Positions 20,770 through 32,795 of a stretch of 64,000 nt of DNA are shown here, one piece after another. The position numbers and the translations under genes were made by a program. A model generated the notes under the pieces. The model was not told where the DNA came from and ran no database searches. It saw only the letters and a list, made by a program, of their open reading frames with translations. How positions within the stretch are numbered: the first letter of the stretch is position 1; each line of letters starts with the position of its first letter. Source of the DNA: Spongilla lacustris (Eukaryota > Porifera > Demospongiae > Spongillida > Spongillidae); assembly GCA_949361645.1 (NCBI GenBank), contig OX442435.1, positions 1,585,853 to 1,649,852 on the forward strand, in the 5' to 3' direction.

Positions 20770-23700
20770 AGTGCCATGTCATGAGCATGGAATATCAATT
20801 ATAACTATATCCACACTGAAAATAAGTTGGTTGATATGTCAAACCAAGTTTTATCAAACCTTTCGTTTAAAATGTGAACAGTTTAAAGATCTCTATAAAT
20901 CAGTTGATCTAGATTCATATATATGCCATACAAGAGGTGCAAGTCACTTAAAAAACAAATTGCGGGGATCCCTTAGTCACTGTCTCCAAAATCTAACCCA
21001 AACTTATCACACTTGTGTACGCATGTATTGAATGTGCAGTTATCATTTCATGCATGCAAACTGGTGATACTAGATCTGGTCAGTGTGTTGGAGTGTTGGT
21101 TAACTGTTGGTTTCTTATCCCCAACTAAGTCAAGGTTTTTTTTTTAAACATACTTAAAAACTGGGTTTTTTCAAACTTTAAACCTAAAAGTACAGTTTGA
21201 AGAGTGAAGAGTTTTTGGTTTTAATCTAGAACCAAGTTTTTTTTTACACTGTGTAGTGCGAACGTCAAGGCCAATTTTGGTTTAACACACATATCAGCCA
21301 ATTTAATTCCAATTAACCACTGCAAATAAGTTGGTTGATATGTCAAACCAAACTTTTTCAAACCTTTGGTTTGATTTCAAGCTTTGAACTTGTAAAGAGG
21401 TTAGTTCATCAGAATAAAAGACTAATATGTATTGCCCATACATTTTTAACATGCCTACATGCATGTGTGCATCGACACCTGCATCAATCAAGATAGGATG
21501 GAGCCGCACCTTAGCCTTAGGGTTTCACTAGAGGGTGTTTTTAAATGAACATAATGATCTGTGGTTTAATGTGTGGCCACATGGCCCTTGGAATGAAGAT
21601 AGTTAAGTCTAACAATGTACTAACTGCATTAAAAGAATGCACGTTCATGAGGAGGTGTAATAGTGACAGAACAAACTGAAGCCATGTTCGTGAGAAAGAG
21701 TTAAATAGTGTAATCATTCAAAGGCCTTACAATATGTTGTAAACATCTGAATGACTCTAATATGAGTATATGCATGGATTACCATTTTATTATCTTTTTT
21801 TAACCTTTAATCTCCCGTCGTCCTACCCGTAGGATTAGCGTCCTACGCGTAGGACGCAAGTTAAAATTAATTTTTAGCAAACTCATATGAACAAAAAATA
21901 AACCAAAATCTGATTGTACTGTAGAAATGGTTATTAATTCAGAAAATATTTTTACTTTCTTGCAATTCTTCAAAGATTGTCAAATACAATCAATACTACA
22001 TTGCTAAAAGATGTATTTGCGGTAAATCGCAAAGCAACTTAAAGTACCAAAAAGTAATGTTGGGAAGATCAGAGCAACATTTTAAAAGAAGGGGGTAGTA
22101 AGACAGGTTTATTGCACTAAGTATATAAAAAAATACATTGTAGATTTGGAAATTGGTGGCTCCGCAAGCTTATGAACGATAGGCATTTGTCAGACGCATG
22201 TTGCGGGAATAGCCAAGTGGATGGACAAAATCTTGAAAACGTACAGTGCGTTTTCGGTAAAAATGGCCAAATCAATTGGAGTAAAAACACCGCCGTAGAA
22301 TGTATAAAGTAGCCCACACATCATGCTTCAAAAAACATTCAAAAAAAGTTGTACTTGTCGTACTTTTTTCTGTGACAATTAAATCCACTACATAATGCAT
22401 TTTTAAGAACCGTATCTGTTTATTTGCATCGTGTAACCAAGGGTGTGATTTAAAAAATAGACTGACAATTGGTAAATTTAGCATGATAGACACATCAAAC
22501 AACAGTAGATAAATGGATGCCAAAAAGCAGCATTTCTATTTATAATGAATTTTCAAATATTGGTCCTACGCCTAGGACTTGGACCTGGAGAATTAAGGTT
22601 TAAATTGAAACTTAAATTATTGGAGTTGTTCAAACTTCAAACCGAAAAGTACAGTTTGATTAGTGTTGTAATCTAAAACCAGGTTTGCTTTACACTGCAG
22701 ACATCAAGCCAAATTTCGGTTTAATATATCAGCCATGCAACTTAATTTCAATGGCTGATATGTTAAACCAAACATTTTCAAACCATTGGTTTGATTTCAA
22801 GCTTCTTTGAACTTGTAAAGAGGTTAGTTCATCTAAATAATAGATTGTCTAATATACATTGCACATGCCTATGTGCATGTGTGTCCTGCAATGTGTTTTG
22901 GGGCCTGCCTCGACACCTGCATCAATTAAGATCCGCACCTGAGCCTTAGGGTTTCACAGGAGGATGTTTTTAATGAACATAAAGATCTGTGGTTTAATGT
23001 ATGGCGACACGGCCCTTGGAATGTAGATAACAAAGGCTAACAATATACTAACTGAATTTTGAAACAATGCACGTTCAGGGTATACAATAGTGACAGAACA
23101 AACTGCAGTGCATATTCATGAGGAAGAGTTAAATAGTGTAATTTTTCAAAGGTCTTACAATAAGTTGTAAACATCTAAACGACTCTAATATGAGTATATG
23201 GATTATCGTTTTATTATCGTTTTTGAAAAATGGCAAAATTAGATCTGGTCATTGTTATAAACATGTCTGGAGGTTCATATACCACCTCAGTCAAACTACA
23301 TATTTTTTTAATTCACTGAAACTTAAAAGATTGAGGTAGTTCAGACGTCAAACCAAAGGTACAGTTTAAAGAGTAAACTATCAGTTGTTGGTTTTAATCA
23401 AAACGAGTTTGCTTTACACTGTGTATACGTAGTGCAGAGGTAAACATACCAACCAACTTTAGTTGGACGTACATATATACATGTGCACATATGACTTATA
23501 AGTACACATTCGGTAACTTCCCCTCCCATCCACAAACATGCAAATGAATCTCATTATTCGGACTTGATAATTTCTGCATTATGACTCCCAGGGATTTGTA
23601 ATGCACGGGTGTAGGACTTAAGTGGAAACTCTGCTACACTTTTGAAGTGGGTTGCTAATTTCTCCTAGCTGTTATAATAGGTGACTGTCACTACAACATT

Positions 23701-24560
23701 TGCCGGCATGCATCACTTCAATTGTTGTATATGTCTTGTTTCGCGATCAAATGCATGTGCATTTTAAGTCAGAAGTTGAAAATATTGCTATTTATTGACT
23801 AAGCGTTATATACGTTACTTTAGAAAACGTACCCATTAATAATGATGTGAGTCACTTAAAAAACAAATTCCGGGGATCCCTAAGTCACTGTCTCCAAAAT
23901 AACCCAAACTTATCACAATTGTGTACGCATGTATTGAACGTGATAGTTTTATAATCGTTTCATGTACATGCAAAATGGCGATGCTAGGTCTGGTCAATGG
24001 CCCTGCATCGACTGACAGCTGCATCAATCAAGACTGATCGGATTGAGCCGCACCTTAGCCTTAGGGTTTCACTAGAGGGTGTTTTTAAATGAATAGTGAT
24101 ATGTGGTTTTAATGTGCGGCCACATGGCCCTTGGAATGAAGATAGTAAAGTCTAACAATGTACTAACTGCATTAAAAGAATGCACGTTCATGAGGAGGTG
24201 TAATAGTGACAGAACAAACTGAAGCCATGTTCTTGAGGAAGAGTTAAATAGTGTAATTTTTCGAAGGTCTTACAATAAGTTGTAAACATCTATACGAGTA
24301 TATGCATGGATTATCGTTTTATTGTGTACACGGAAAATGGCGAAATTAGATCTGGTCAATGCGCTGGGGTGTTACAAACATGTCTTATACCACCTCAGAC
24401 AAACTAATTTAGTGAAATTTAAATGACTGGGGTTGTTCCCTAAAAGTACAGTTTGAAGAGTAAACCATCAGTTGTTGCCTGTTGGTTTTAATCTATAACC
24501 AAGTTTGCTTTATACTGTGTAGTGCAGAGGTAAAACATGCCAACCAACCGACTTAATTGG
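20770..24560. repeat. Noncoding segmental duplications, three to four partial copies
   Basis: Long blocks recur in direct orientation. A block beginning GCACCTTAGCCTTAGGGTTT and continuing for about 300 bp (with GCACGTTCATGAGGAGGTGT) starts near 21510, 22935 and 24050. A block with TCCCTTAGTCACTGTCTCCA starts near 20968 and 23877. A block with TACAGTTTGAAGAGT and a TTTACACTGTGTAG end occurs near 21190, 22640, 23355 and 24445. There are no conserved ORFs. One copy is interrupted by an 800-bp element. Confidence 0.85.
21800..22603. mobile_element. Putative 0.8-kb DNA transposon with inverted ends
   Basis: The left end (TTAACCTTTAATCTCC, then GTCCTACCCGTAGGA) and right end (CCTACGCCTAGGACTTGG, then GGAGAATTAAGGTTTAA) are imperfect inverted repeats. 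TTAA occurs at both borders, suggesting a TTAA-type target duplication as in piggyBac-like elements. The left end also has the perfect palindrome TCCTACGCGTAGGA. The interior is AT-rich and noncoding, so the element is non-autonomous. It splits one copy of the local duplication, whose flanks match other copies. Confidence 0.55.
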
Positions 24561-25330
24561 ACGTACATACATGTGCACATATGAACCTTGTAAGTACACA
24601 TTCGGTAACTTCCAACCACAAAAAAGGCAATATTTATTACTGCCAGGAATTTGTAACGCAAGTGAGTACGAGTTTACTGGAAACTCTCTGCTACACTTTT
24701 GAAGTGGGTTGCTAATTCATCCTAGCTGTGATAATAGGTGACTGTCACGACAGCATCATTGAGATATGCATGCACGACTTGATTTCCCGTTGTTCGAGGA
24801 CGAGCTGTACAATGTAAGCCTATTATGCATAGCTTTATGGCTTTATGCAATGGAATGATTCGTGCATGTAGATGTGAGGAGTGTGGAAAAGGTGCATGGC
24901 CATTCATTCCTACACAGTATAGATTACGAACGACATGTATAGATATACTATAATTATAATAATAATAAAAAAATTAATACATTACGGATATTACGAAACA
25001 AACGGCTTTTAGAATATGATATACGGCACTGAACGTCAGTAAGTTGAAAACCCCTTACCAGTGTACTTACAAAATAGTTGAGTGGTCTCTAGTTCCCCTT
25101 TCTCTCCCCCCTCTCTCTTTCCTCCCACTTTAGTTTCTCCTATTGGCTCCCTCACCCTAGCTAGTAGGTTGCCTTCTCTCCCACTATATCTCGCACGATA
25201 TCATTCGCAGATTTAATGTTACAGTTATAGTATTCAATTACCGGTATACCGTGACGTAGTTATTATTCAACCAGTCAGATTTGTTACCGCACCCATGCAG
25301 CTGAACCGCACCCATATAGTGATCACGCCG
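24561..25330. other. Intergenic DNA upstream of the lipid-transfer gene
   Basis: No ORF of note. Contains an AT-rich stretch (24940-25010) and a pyrimidine-rich tract (25088-25150). Any distal promoter elements of the downstream gene would lie here, but none is identifiable by eye. Confidence 0.5.
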
Positions 25331-25332
25331 GG

Positions 25333-25340
25333 TATTTAAA
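25333..25340 (+). promoter_or_regulatory. TATA-like box of the lipid-transfer protein gene
   Basis: TATTTAAA lies 55 nt before the ATG at 25395, with a GACTCAGTTT initiator-like sequence about 25 nt downstream of it (25361-25370). The spacing fits a core promoter. Confidence 0.5.
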
Positions 25341-25394
25341 GCGCTGCATGCTAAGAGTCGGACTCAGTTTATCTTTCGGGTTCGAGTGATTGAA

Positions 25395-28300
25395 ATGGCC
25401 GAACCCTTTCAAAGCGCTGTTTTCCTAGCCTTCATTTGCCTGGCAGTGCAACACGCCGTGCAAGGAAAATATGTTGAACAGAAGATGTGCTCGGTACGTT
25501 TACGCTTCGATATATGACACGTACAAATGAAGTTGCTGCATGTATTATGTTTTTAGCAAGAGAGCTGTCTGTATTCGTACACCGCTGATCAAGTTAGCTC
25601 AGTGAGCGGTAGCCAATCAACACTGTACATTGCGTCAACTGTAGAAGTCGCATGCGAGTCAAGTCAGTCAATGCATTCAACGTGCATACATGTCACCGAG
25701 GCATTGCAATTTTTCCTCTTCTACGTGCAGCTGGAACATACGAGACGCAAGCAGCTACCAAGTACTGCATGAAGCTCAAAGATACATCAATTGCTACTGA
25801 GGATAACAGGTATACATGCATGCATGTATTATATAATTATAATCATAATTATATATACCTGCATGCGGTATAGTAGTATATAATTATATATATAATATAT
25901 ATATATTATATATGTACATTTGTTCCTCGCAGTTTAAAGGTTGCTTCTGGCGAAGTAGACGAGCTACTTAGTGGCCCATTCTGCTTTGTTCAGGGGGAGG
26001 ATGGGAAGGTCTTATCAGTCTACTACAATCCCTCTGAGAAATCTCAAATTGTCAACTACAAGAAAGGCCTAGCGGCAGCATTTCAAGCTAACTTTAAGAA
26101 TACTGTAGTGGAGGTTGAACAAGACACTCAGTCCAAACATTACTCACACTACACGTAAGTCTAAACGAACACGTTCATTTCGGCATGCACTTAACAAGTG
26201 CTCCACCATTGCATGCAGTTACGAAGAGATTGCTCCAAATCACGTGATAATGCACCGCAAAGTGGATTCAGAAAGTGTGATACAATTTGCTGCTAGCGAG
26301 CAGAACGGAAGGTCCATGTCTGTGGAGAGAGCAGAGGACATCGAGTACAAAGGAGGGCGGCTACTTAATTCAGCGGGTACAGCCGTGGTAATAATGAGCG
26401 GCCCCGTTAAGTCTCAAGACCTAAGCCACTTCCAAAGCGAGGAGGACTTGACTTTAGAGAGCAATCCTGAAACCTATGACGCGACGTTTGGCAGCGGCGG
26501 TGTGAGTGGTACTGGCAAGTATTCGCTGCAGCTGCTGCGTTGCGCTAAAAAAAAAGCCTCATTAAAGAGAAGCGCGCAATCTGAAAACACGCTTACTGAA
26601 GGCTCACTGGTTCCACAATTTGATAAAGGTGCGAAACAAAACAAAAATTTAGTAGGCATGTAACATCACAATTTTTGATTACCCCATTTAGAAGAAAGAG
26701 ATTATGAAGAAATGGATAAACTTCGGCAAAGCCTGCCTTCGATAAGGAATGCTTTGATTGGACTCCACAAAAATATTAATGATACCGCAACAAGTAATGA
26801 TTGATATGACGTCATAGACAGGTTTGTAATGAAGCGTTTCGTTAGGTAATAGGGTGAAGAAATTGCTGGTTTTGGAGTCTGAACACGGTCCGCTACCGGG
26901 TTATCAACCAGCGGTATCTGAAGTAATGGACTATCTTAGCGTGGTAAGCGTCCATTTAGCACATAAATACGCAATGGCACATCAGCGTATAATGCAACGC
27001 TTGTCTGAGACCACATATTTATCTATAGTAGCTGTATTTGAACAAATCATTTTGTATTTTGGCGCCATGGGCGTGGTTTTCGATCGAATGTTTTTAAATG
27101 GTAATAATGCCTTTACTTGTAGTCGTCCGCTCACATATAATACCATCAAAAGACATGACACAAATGCACATAACACGTGAGCTTTGTTAAACAGTGCCGT
27201 TTACGTGGACCGAGCCATAATTCCGCCATATAATTTTGTTCGCCTTCCTGGCCTGTAACTCGCGACAGGAACATCGTATGAAGACAAAATGAGCTATTTT
27301 ATTTCCTGACGTGCCTTTTTATGCGTACAATTGTTCGATTCCTCTCATTCATTCAAGTACGTGGAAATTCATCATCTACTGAGCGGTATACGCAATATGA
27401 CGTCACACACGCGTCTTGACCAAGCCAAAGAGAACGGCTCGTTAACAAGGATATTCGAAGAACAACAAAGGTATCGATAAAATAAAAACGGCGTGCATGC
27501 GGAAGGGGCTACTCAGCTTACGACCCTGAATCCAAGCGTGCTATAGATTTCAGCGAATACACCAAGTGAACAAGTTAGGAAATGCAATCGCTATATCAAT
27601 ACTCCTGGCGGAGAAAAAAAAAAAATTAGGGAACAAGGGAATCAAAAACTTCTCCGTCGAGAAAGTGATTTGTGGGATGTAGGGTTGGTGGTGCAAATAA
27701 GAGGTTTGGTTTAGGACCCTATACAATTAACAGTCTTACTGATTCCTGCATTTTGCAAATAGTCTTCTTCATTTGAAAAATTGTTTAGGACTGTTAGTAT
27801 AGGGTCTTGCACCGTAACAGTACCTTGTTTCCTTGCTTTTTGCACTACTAACCATACATTCCGCAAATCACAGTCTTTTCGACAGAGACGTTTCACTTGT
27901 AATAAGAGTCCTTTCCCTGAAGCTAAAACTGACACAGCATGCCCTAGCGTTCTAGTCAGTTTGACATCATCTTATTATTTTTATTTCATTGTCCAGATAA
28001 TGTATATACATGCATGTATAGTATCATGCAGATTAAGAGCCACGTTATACAGAAAATGGCAATTATAAATCAGTTAAATCAGTAAAAAAAAAAACTAAGT
28101 CAGTCCCTATAGAATTTAGTTTAATGATTCATGCATGCTCTCATAATAAGGGCATTATAAATCAATCAAGTATTGCACTCTCTGTTCTCTGAAGACAATT
28201 GCATCTTAAAACATGCATGTATTCTTGCAGTTGTCTTCACTGACGGATGAGGACTTTGAGATGAGGGCTCTTTTGTACTCCTTTCTTGCAGCAGATGGTA

Positions 28301-31300
28301 CCTACCACTCACAAGAGGTAAATTATTGTAACATGTCAATGATATCTTTCATATATGTACGAATAAGAACCTGCATGCATGCATAGCTTACTGAAATATG
28401 ATTTGATAACGCAGATTTTGTTGCGCGCTATTAAAACTGCAAGTGAGAGAAAGGAGAAAAATTCTGTGACTGTACAGTTGGCTTTTATTAGAAAGATTCA
28501 TCCCGACATTCTTGTACAAATAGAAAATCTCATCTTATCAAGCAACGACTCCACCAATCCCCTGATCCTGTCGTACGGAGCGCTTGCCTCGTCATCAACA
28601 CCAGAGCTGCAGCGTCATATCGTGCAGTTCTTGTTGGACCTCACAGATGCAAAAGTCGATCGTGACACGTTGATCCACCTCGTACACGCACTGGGAAACA
28701 CCGAGTCCATGCTCGCGAACAAAAAAGTTCTTCAACTCATGGCGCACGACGATCATGATATTCGGGTTGCAGCTGTGTACGCACTTCGATACAGTATGCA
28801 GTCAAATGACGTCCAAAATGCTGTTGTTGTAGCTCTGCATAACAATCCAGATAGCGACTTTGCAGAGATGGTAGTGCGTGCCATGATAGCGGGGTCGGAG
28901 TCTTCTCAGCTCTCCACAACGCAGCCGATAGGAGACTCGCTGTTTGAAGCAACACTCCTCCGAACGAAAAACAACCCAGTACTTCGTTCGATGCTCTTTA
29001 AGTACGTGAAAACCTTGGGCCCAAAAGCACCCACGAAATGGATGGAGATGCTAAGCGAAATGCACCACAAAAGGGACACCACCATTTGGAATACAAACGA
29101 CGCCCTTTTCAACTTGGTAGAAGATTTGAACACTCGTAAGCAAGACCTCACCACATATCCTTACAATAGGGCCTATCTGTGGAGCAAATCGCTCGGAGTG
29201 TCAGCTATTAAGCTGGACATCGCATTTGGCGCTTTCGCAGGATTTGGCGGAAGTGCAAATCCTAATCTTTTCAAACTATACGCCAAAGGCATCGCTCAGG
29301 GATACGCTTTTGGCTACACAAAAACTGTATTTGAGGCTCTGATCTCGAGCGTAAATCCACCTGGAGGAAGCAGCATCAGCAACAGATTGTATGTAAGCAT
29401 CGTTGGCAAGGTCTTGGTCGACTACTCCAAGCAGATACCGACGTGCAAATCCTGGAACTACCCATTGTACGCCAGTCCCAACTACCAGCTGCTCAAGTTC
29501 TCGCACAAAATATTCATATATGTCGGATTCTTAGAATTTTCAGTCTCTCTAAATGCTCGGTTGAATGTCGGGGCGTCGCTTACAGCGTGCGTAACCAAGT
29601 GCGTATCAGCAAAAGTGAATATCGTCCCCAACACTGTGCAAAAAGTTTGTTATACGATAGTGTATATTTATGCGTATATTTGAGGAATGCGCAAAATATA
29701 CCCTGTGTAGTATATTTGAAGTGTACGACCGCGTATATTTGAGAATACGCAAGTGTCAAATACGTCACCGTTTATATAAGCACACCTTCAAAATATACGA
29801 TAGTGTATTCTTAAGAGTATATTTGAATATACTGTACTACTGCGTATATTTCATTCCATAAAATCCCACTGTTTACATAAGTATACCATAGAATTAATTC
29901 ATGAGTGGTCAGTCCCGTACCCGGACCCACGTGAGGTAGGAAGGTGTGTAGGCATCAAAGTCGGAGTGCTACTTTGCTTCTATTAATGCTGCTGGACGTC
30001 AAAGGTTAGCTATATACATCTGCTTGGTGTATATACGGCGGTAAATTTTGTGAGCGGTAGGCCGGGCCCATGGTGCATGGCTATGGCCTATGCTAACTCG
30101 CCAGTTGAGTTTGGTCATGATCACATCGGATCCCAGTAAATGCTACAATGGAAGCAGTAGAATGCCTACACAGTAGACCTCTATTGGACCCCTGTACAAA
30201 TGTTTGTGTTACTAGTACGATACAAGAGTGCTCCAATTAGAAATGTGGTTAACTAACCGTGCATGTGATTTGTAGATTTTAGGCGGGCTATTTCATGGTC
30301 GTGTTGAATCGCGCTGAGATCAGGGTTTTGATCGTTAAATGGCAATAGTTCTTCTTTCCAGAGTGTACAAGTTACCGGTATTATGTGTTGCAGTTGCTAA
30401 AGAATGAATTCACCTTTCTCTATTTGCACTAGGTTGGCAAGTGTCCTAAGTGTTCCCGTTCGGTTGAACAACCGAAATAATAGAACAACAGGCACAATGG
30501 AGCGCGATATAAAAAGGTATAGGCCTATTCATTTGTTGTGTTTTGCTAAGGTTTTTTTTTAACTTGCAGACTCCGACCGGACGGTACGGTAAGTGTTTAA
30601 CCCGCACTGTTCCATTGTTTTAAGTCAAACATCGGAGATAGGAGACAAGAAAGGTAAGCATATCACTTACCCGATAATGTATCTGTTGCTTTATATATAG
30701 AATCATGTATAAACAGAACGAGGATATGATATGTGATGAGTGAAATTTTTTTTTTTACGATATGAATTTATTGTTTGTATTCTGTACAGGTGCCTTGGAT
30801 CGAATACATGCAGATTGCCGCCTCGGACTGTTAGTTTGTTGTTTTGTTGTACATGTGCAAAATGATTAAAATTTCAAATTGACTAAACTGGATCGGGAAC
30901 GAGGGGTGGGAGTGGTAGGAGGATAATATACGGAATATGAAGCACTAGTATACGGTGACCGACAACGTAGCCACAAAGTGAATTCAACGGTTTGCTAAGC
31001 AACCACAAATGTCACGTGATCGGTTATATTTGAATATACGCACCTGCGTATATGGTTCTATACGCTGGTGTGTATATTTAAGGTGTATATTCAAATATAC
31101 GCTATAGAATACGCTATCGTATAACAAAGTTTTTGCACAGTGCAAGGTGACGGTGACCGCCTCTGCTAGCGCTACTGCAAGTCTCATTGTAAGTCATGCA
31201 TTGCTTTGTTGCTTTTGTATGCAGTGTGACGTCCTTATATAATACAACCATGCATGCACCCGTTCATACAGGAAATAGTTAGAGGTGGCATTGATATCAG

Positions 31301-31674
31301 CGGTTCCTTTGAATACAACGCAACGCCTCAGTTGACTGGCAGCTACTTGCTGTTCAAAGGGCCCTTTGAATTCTGCCTTACTCTAACACACGGATGGCCG
31401 AACAATGTCGTCAGCATATACGCTTATTATCAGACGCGGAGTATTGATTGGTGCAAGGGATGGCTGGGAATAAAATATGTAAGTTCGTGCAATGCAATGA
31501 ATGCATTTATCACTCCTTACATCCCAAATGCAGCCGTGCGGATTCAGCTGGGGTAGCAAGAATAAATGGGAGGCTGCTTCTAAGGACTGGCATCTATCTA
31601 GCTATGGGCCCTATACATTGTGGAGAAGCTGCGACCCTGCGAAACTGCAATGTCCCGCCATAGCAAAGAGCTGA
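25395..31674 (+). CDS. Large lipid transfer protein (MTTP/vitellogenin-N type)
   Basis: Twelve exons join in one frame: 25395-25493, 25557-25662, 25731-25809, 25933-26154, 26219-26628, 26692-26793, 26846-26943, 28231-28317, 28415-29635, 31141-31188, 31272-31478 and 31534-31674 (939 aa). Residues 1-25 are a signal peptide (FLAFICLAVQHAVQG). Residues about 35-210 fit the N-terminal beta barrel of the vitellogenin/apolipophorin/MTTP superfamily, with the typical NYKKGLAAAFQANF after VLSVYYNPSEKS. Residues about 310-640 are its helical repeat region (IRKIHPDILVQIENLI; AHDDHDIRVAAVYALRYSMQ), followed by lipid-cavity sheet sequence. The length is close to MTTP and far below vitellogenin, and no VWD domain is seen. 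The Cys/Trp-rich end (PCGFSWGSKNKWEAAS) is not familiar from MTTP, so orthology is open. The role would be lipid loading and transport in the secretory pathway. The intron at 29636-31140 is a transposon; the donor at 25663 is weak. Confidence 0.85.
27714..27812. repeat. Inverted repeat in intron 7 of the lipid-transfer gene
   Basis: AGGACCCTATACAATTAACAG at the left is mirrored by AGGACTGTTAGTATAGGGTC at the right, about 50 nt apart. Sequence just outside (CCTTGTTTCCTTGC) resembles the GGAAACAAGG-bearing MITEs at 5.9 and 63.5 kb. It is noncoding and probably a small transposon. Confidence 0.55.
29632..31142. mobile_element. CACTG-type (CMC/EnSpm-like) non-autonomous transposon
   Basis: The 1511-bp element begins CACTGTGCAAAAA and ends TTTTTGCACAGTG, exact inverted repeats that extend with few changes through GTTTGTTATACGATAG. 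The flanking CAA (29629-29631 and 31143-31145) is a 3-bp target duplication. CACTG ends and a 2-4 bp duplication are hallmarks of the CACTA-Mirage-Chapaev group. Both ends carry repeated GTATATTTGAA/TTCAAATATAC words, like the subterminal repeats of CACTA elements. No transposase is visible. It lies inside a coding exon of the lipid-transfer gene. Confidence 0.85.
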
Positions 31675-32795
31675 GCAACGCGCCATTACGTACCATAAAT
31701 GCTGCTTCTAGCACTGGTTTGTAGTGATTTTAGCAATCAATTAAGACATGTACATTCATTAAATAGCAGTGCTAAACTTGTACAATAATAGTTTTGCGCA
31801 TTGACAAATGAATTCATATTTACACCTAATTGTCAATGAATCTGCCTTATGTGAAACGATAACTTTTTTCGGAAAGGCCCAATTCATGGACAGAGAAATT
31901 TCCTAGATTTACCTTAGGGATGACAGGATTATGCAGTCATATAAGGGTCACTATATATGGACTCATAACTCTTTTATTTACTGCTGTATACCCAAGTGCT
32001 GCTGAGCTCTTCTGTATGCATCCTCAAACATGTCTTTCATATCCCATGTAAGGACAAGACTCATTCAATGGTGGAACATTGGACTCACTTCTCAATAATA
32101 ATCTGCTTTGATTACAACCGACATCCCACCGATTCACACGAGGTTCACAAATAGAAATTATTAACAATAAATGGTAGCACCTATATTATATTGCCGAGGG
32201 GTGTGCTCAAGCACTCCAAGCATCCTCTCTGGAAACACCACTGAGATGCATGCATCCAACAGACCATTTGAATTATCGTCCTCATTCCATGAGTTGCATG
32301 GTACCATGCAAGAGATGGGCAATAGCAGCAATACCAACAAGCCTTTCTTTACCCGTTTTGCATATACATCCACTACTGTAAAAAGTATTCACAGTGCAAC
32401 ACATTTAAGTACCACATGCAGCCTTTACTTTGCAATTCCTCATGTTTTTTATCACCTAAAGTTCAGTACACGTTACATGTATTGGCAAACATTTATTCAT
32501 GCATAAAAATCACATTCTCCCATTTTGCAGCATCTCCTGAAATGCAACTGAATTCATTTGCATTTACTTCTTCAACATTAGTTATCATCATCTTCATCAC
32601 AGGTGACAGACACATCTGAAAATAACATGAGCAAAAAGACATACTAATACATTTATGCTAGACTGGTATAAATCAATCATTCATAGTGCACAAATTACAT
32701 GGTCTATGGATTTGAAATACCTGTAACAGTAACACATTTATCACTCATGTTCTGCTCCAAAAAATGTGCCATACTTATTTAATAAGCTGATAATA
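31675..32795. other. Intergenic DNA, no gene seen
   Basis: AT-rich. It contains the 3' UTR of the lipid-transfer gene (AATAAA-like words near 31738-31760). The plus and minus ORFs at about 32161-32506 are mutual shadows without domains. Confidence 0.5.

Noticed and set aside
29646..29682. Reading the lipid-transfer protein straight into the transposon to a stop near 29680
   Set aside because: This would truncate the protein, whereas splicing at the inverted-repeat ends restores frame and three further phase-0 coding exons.
28906..29768. Minus-strand ORFs over the lipid-transfer exon and the transposon left end
   Set aside because: Shadows of the plus-strand coding exon and of the AT-rich subterminal repeats.
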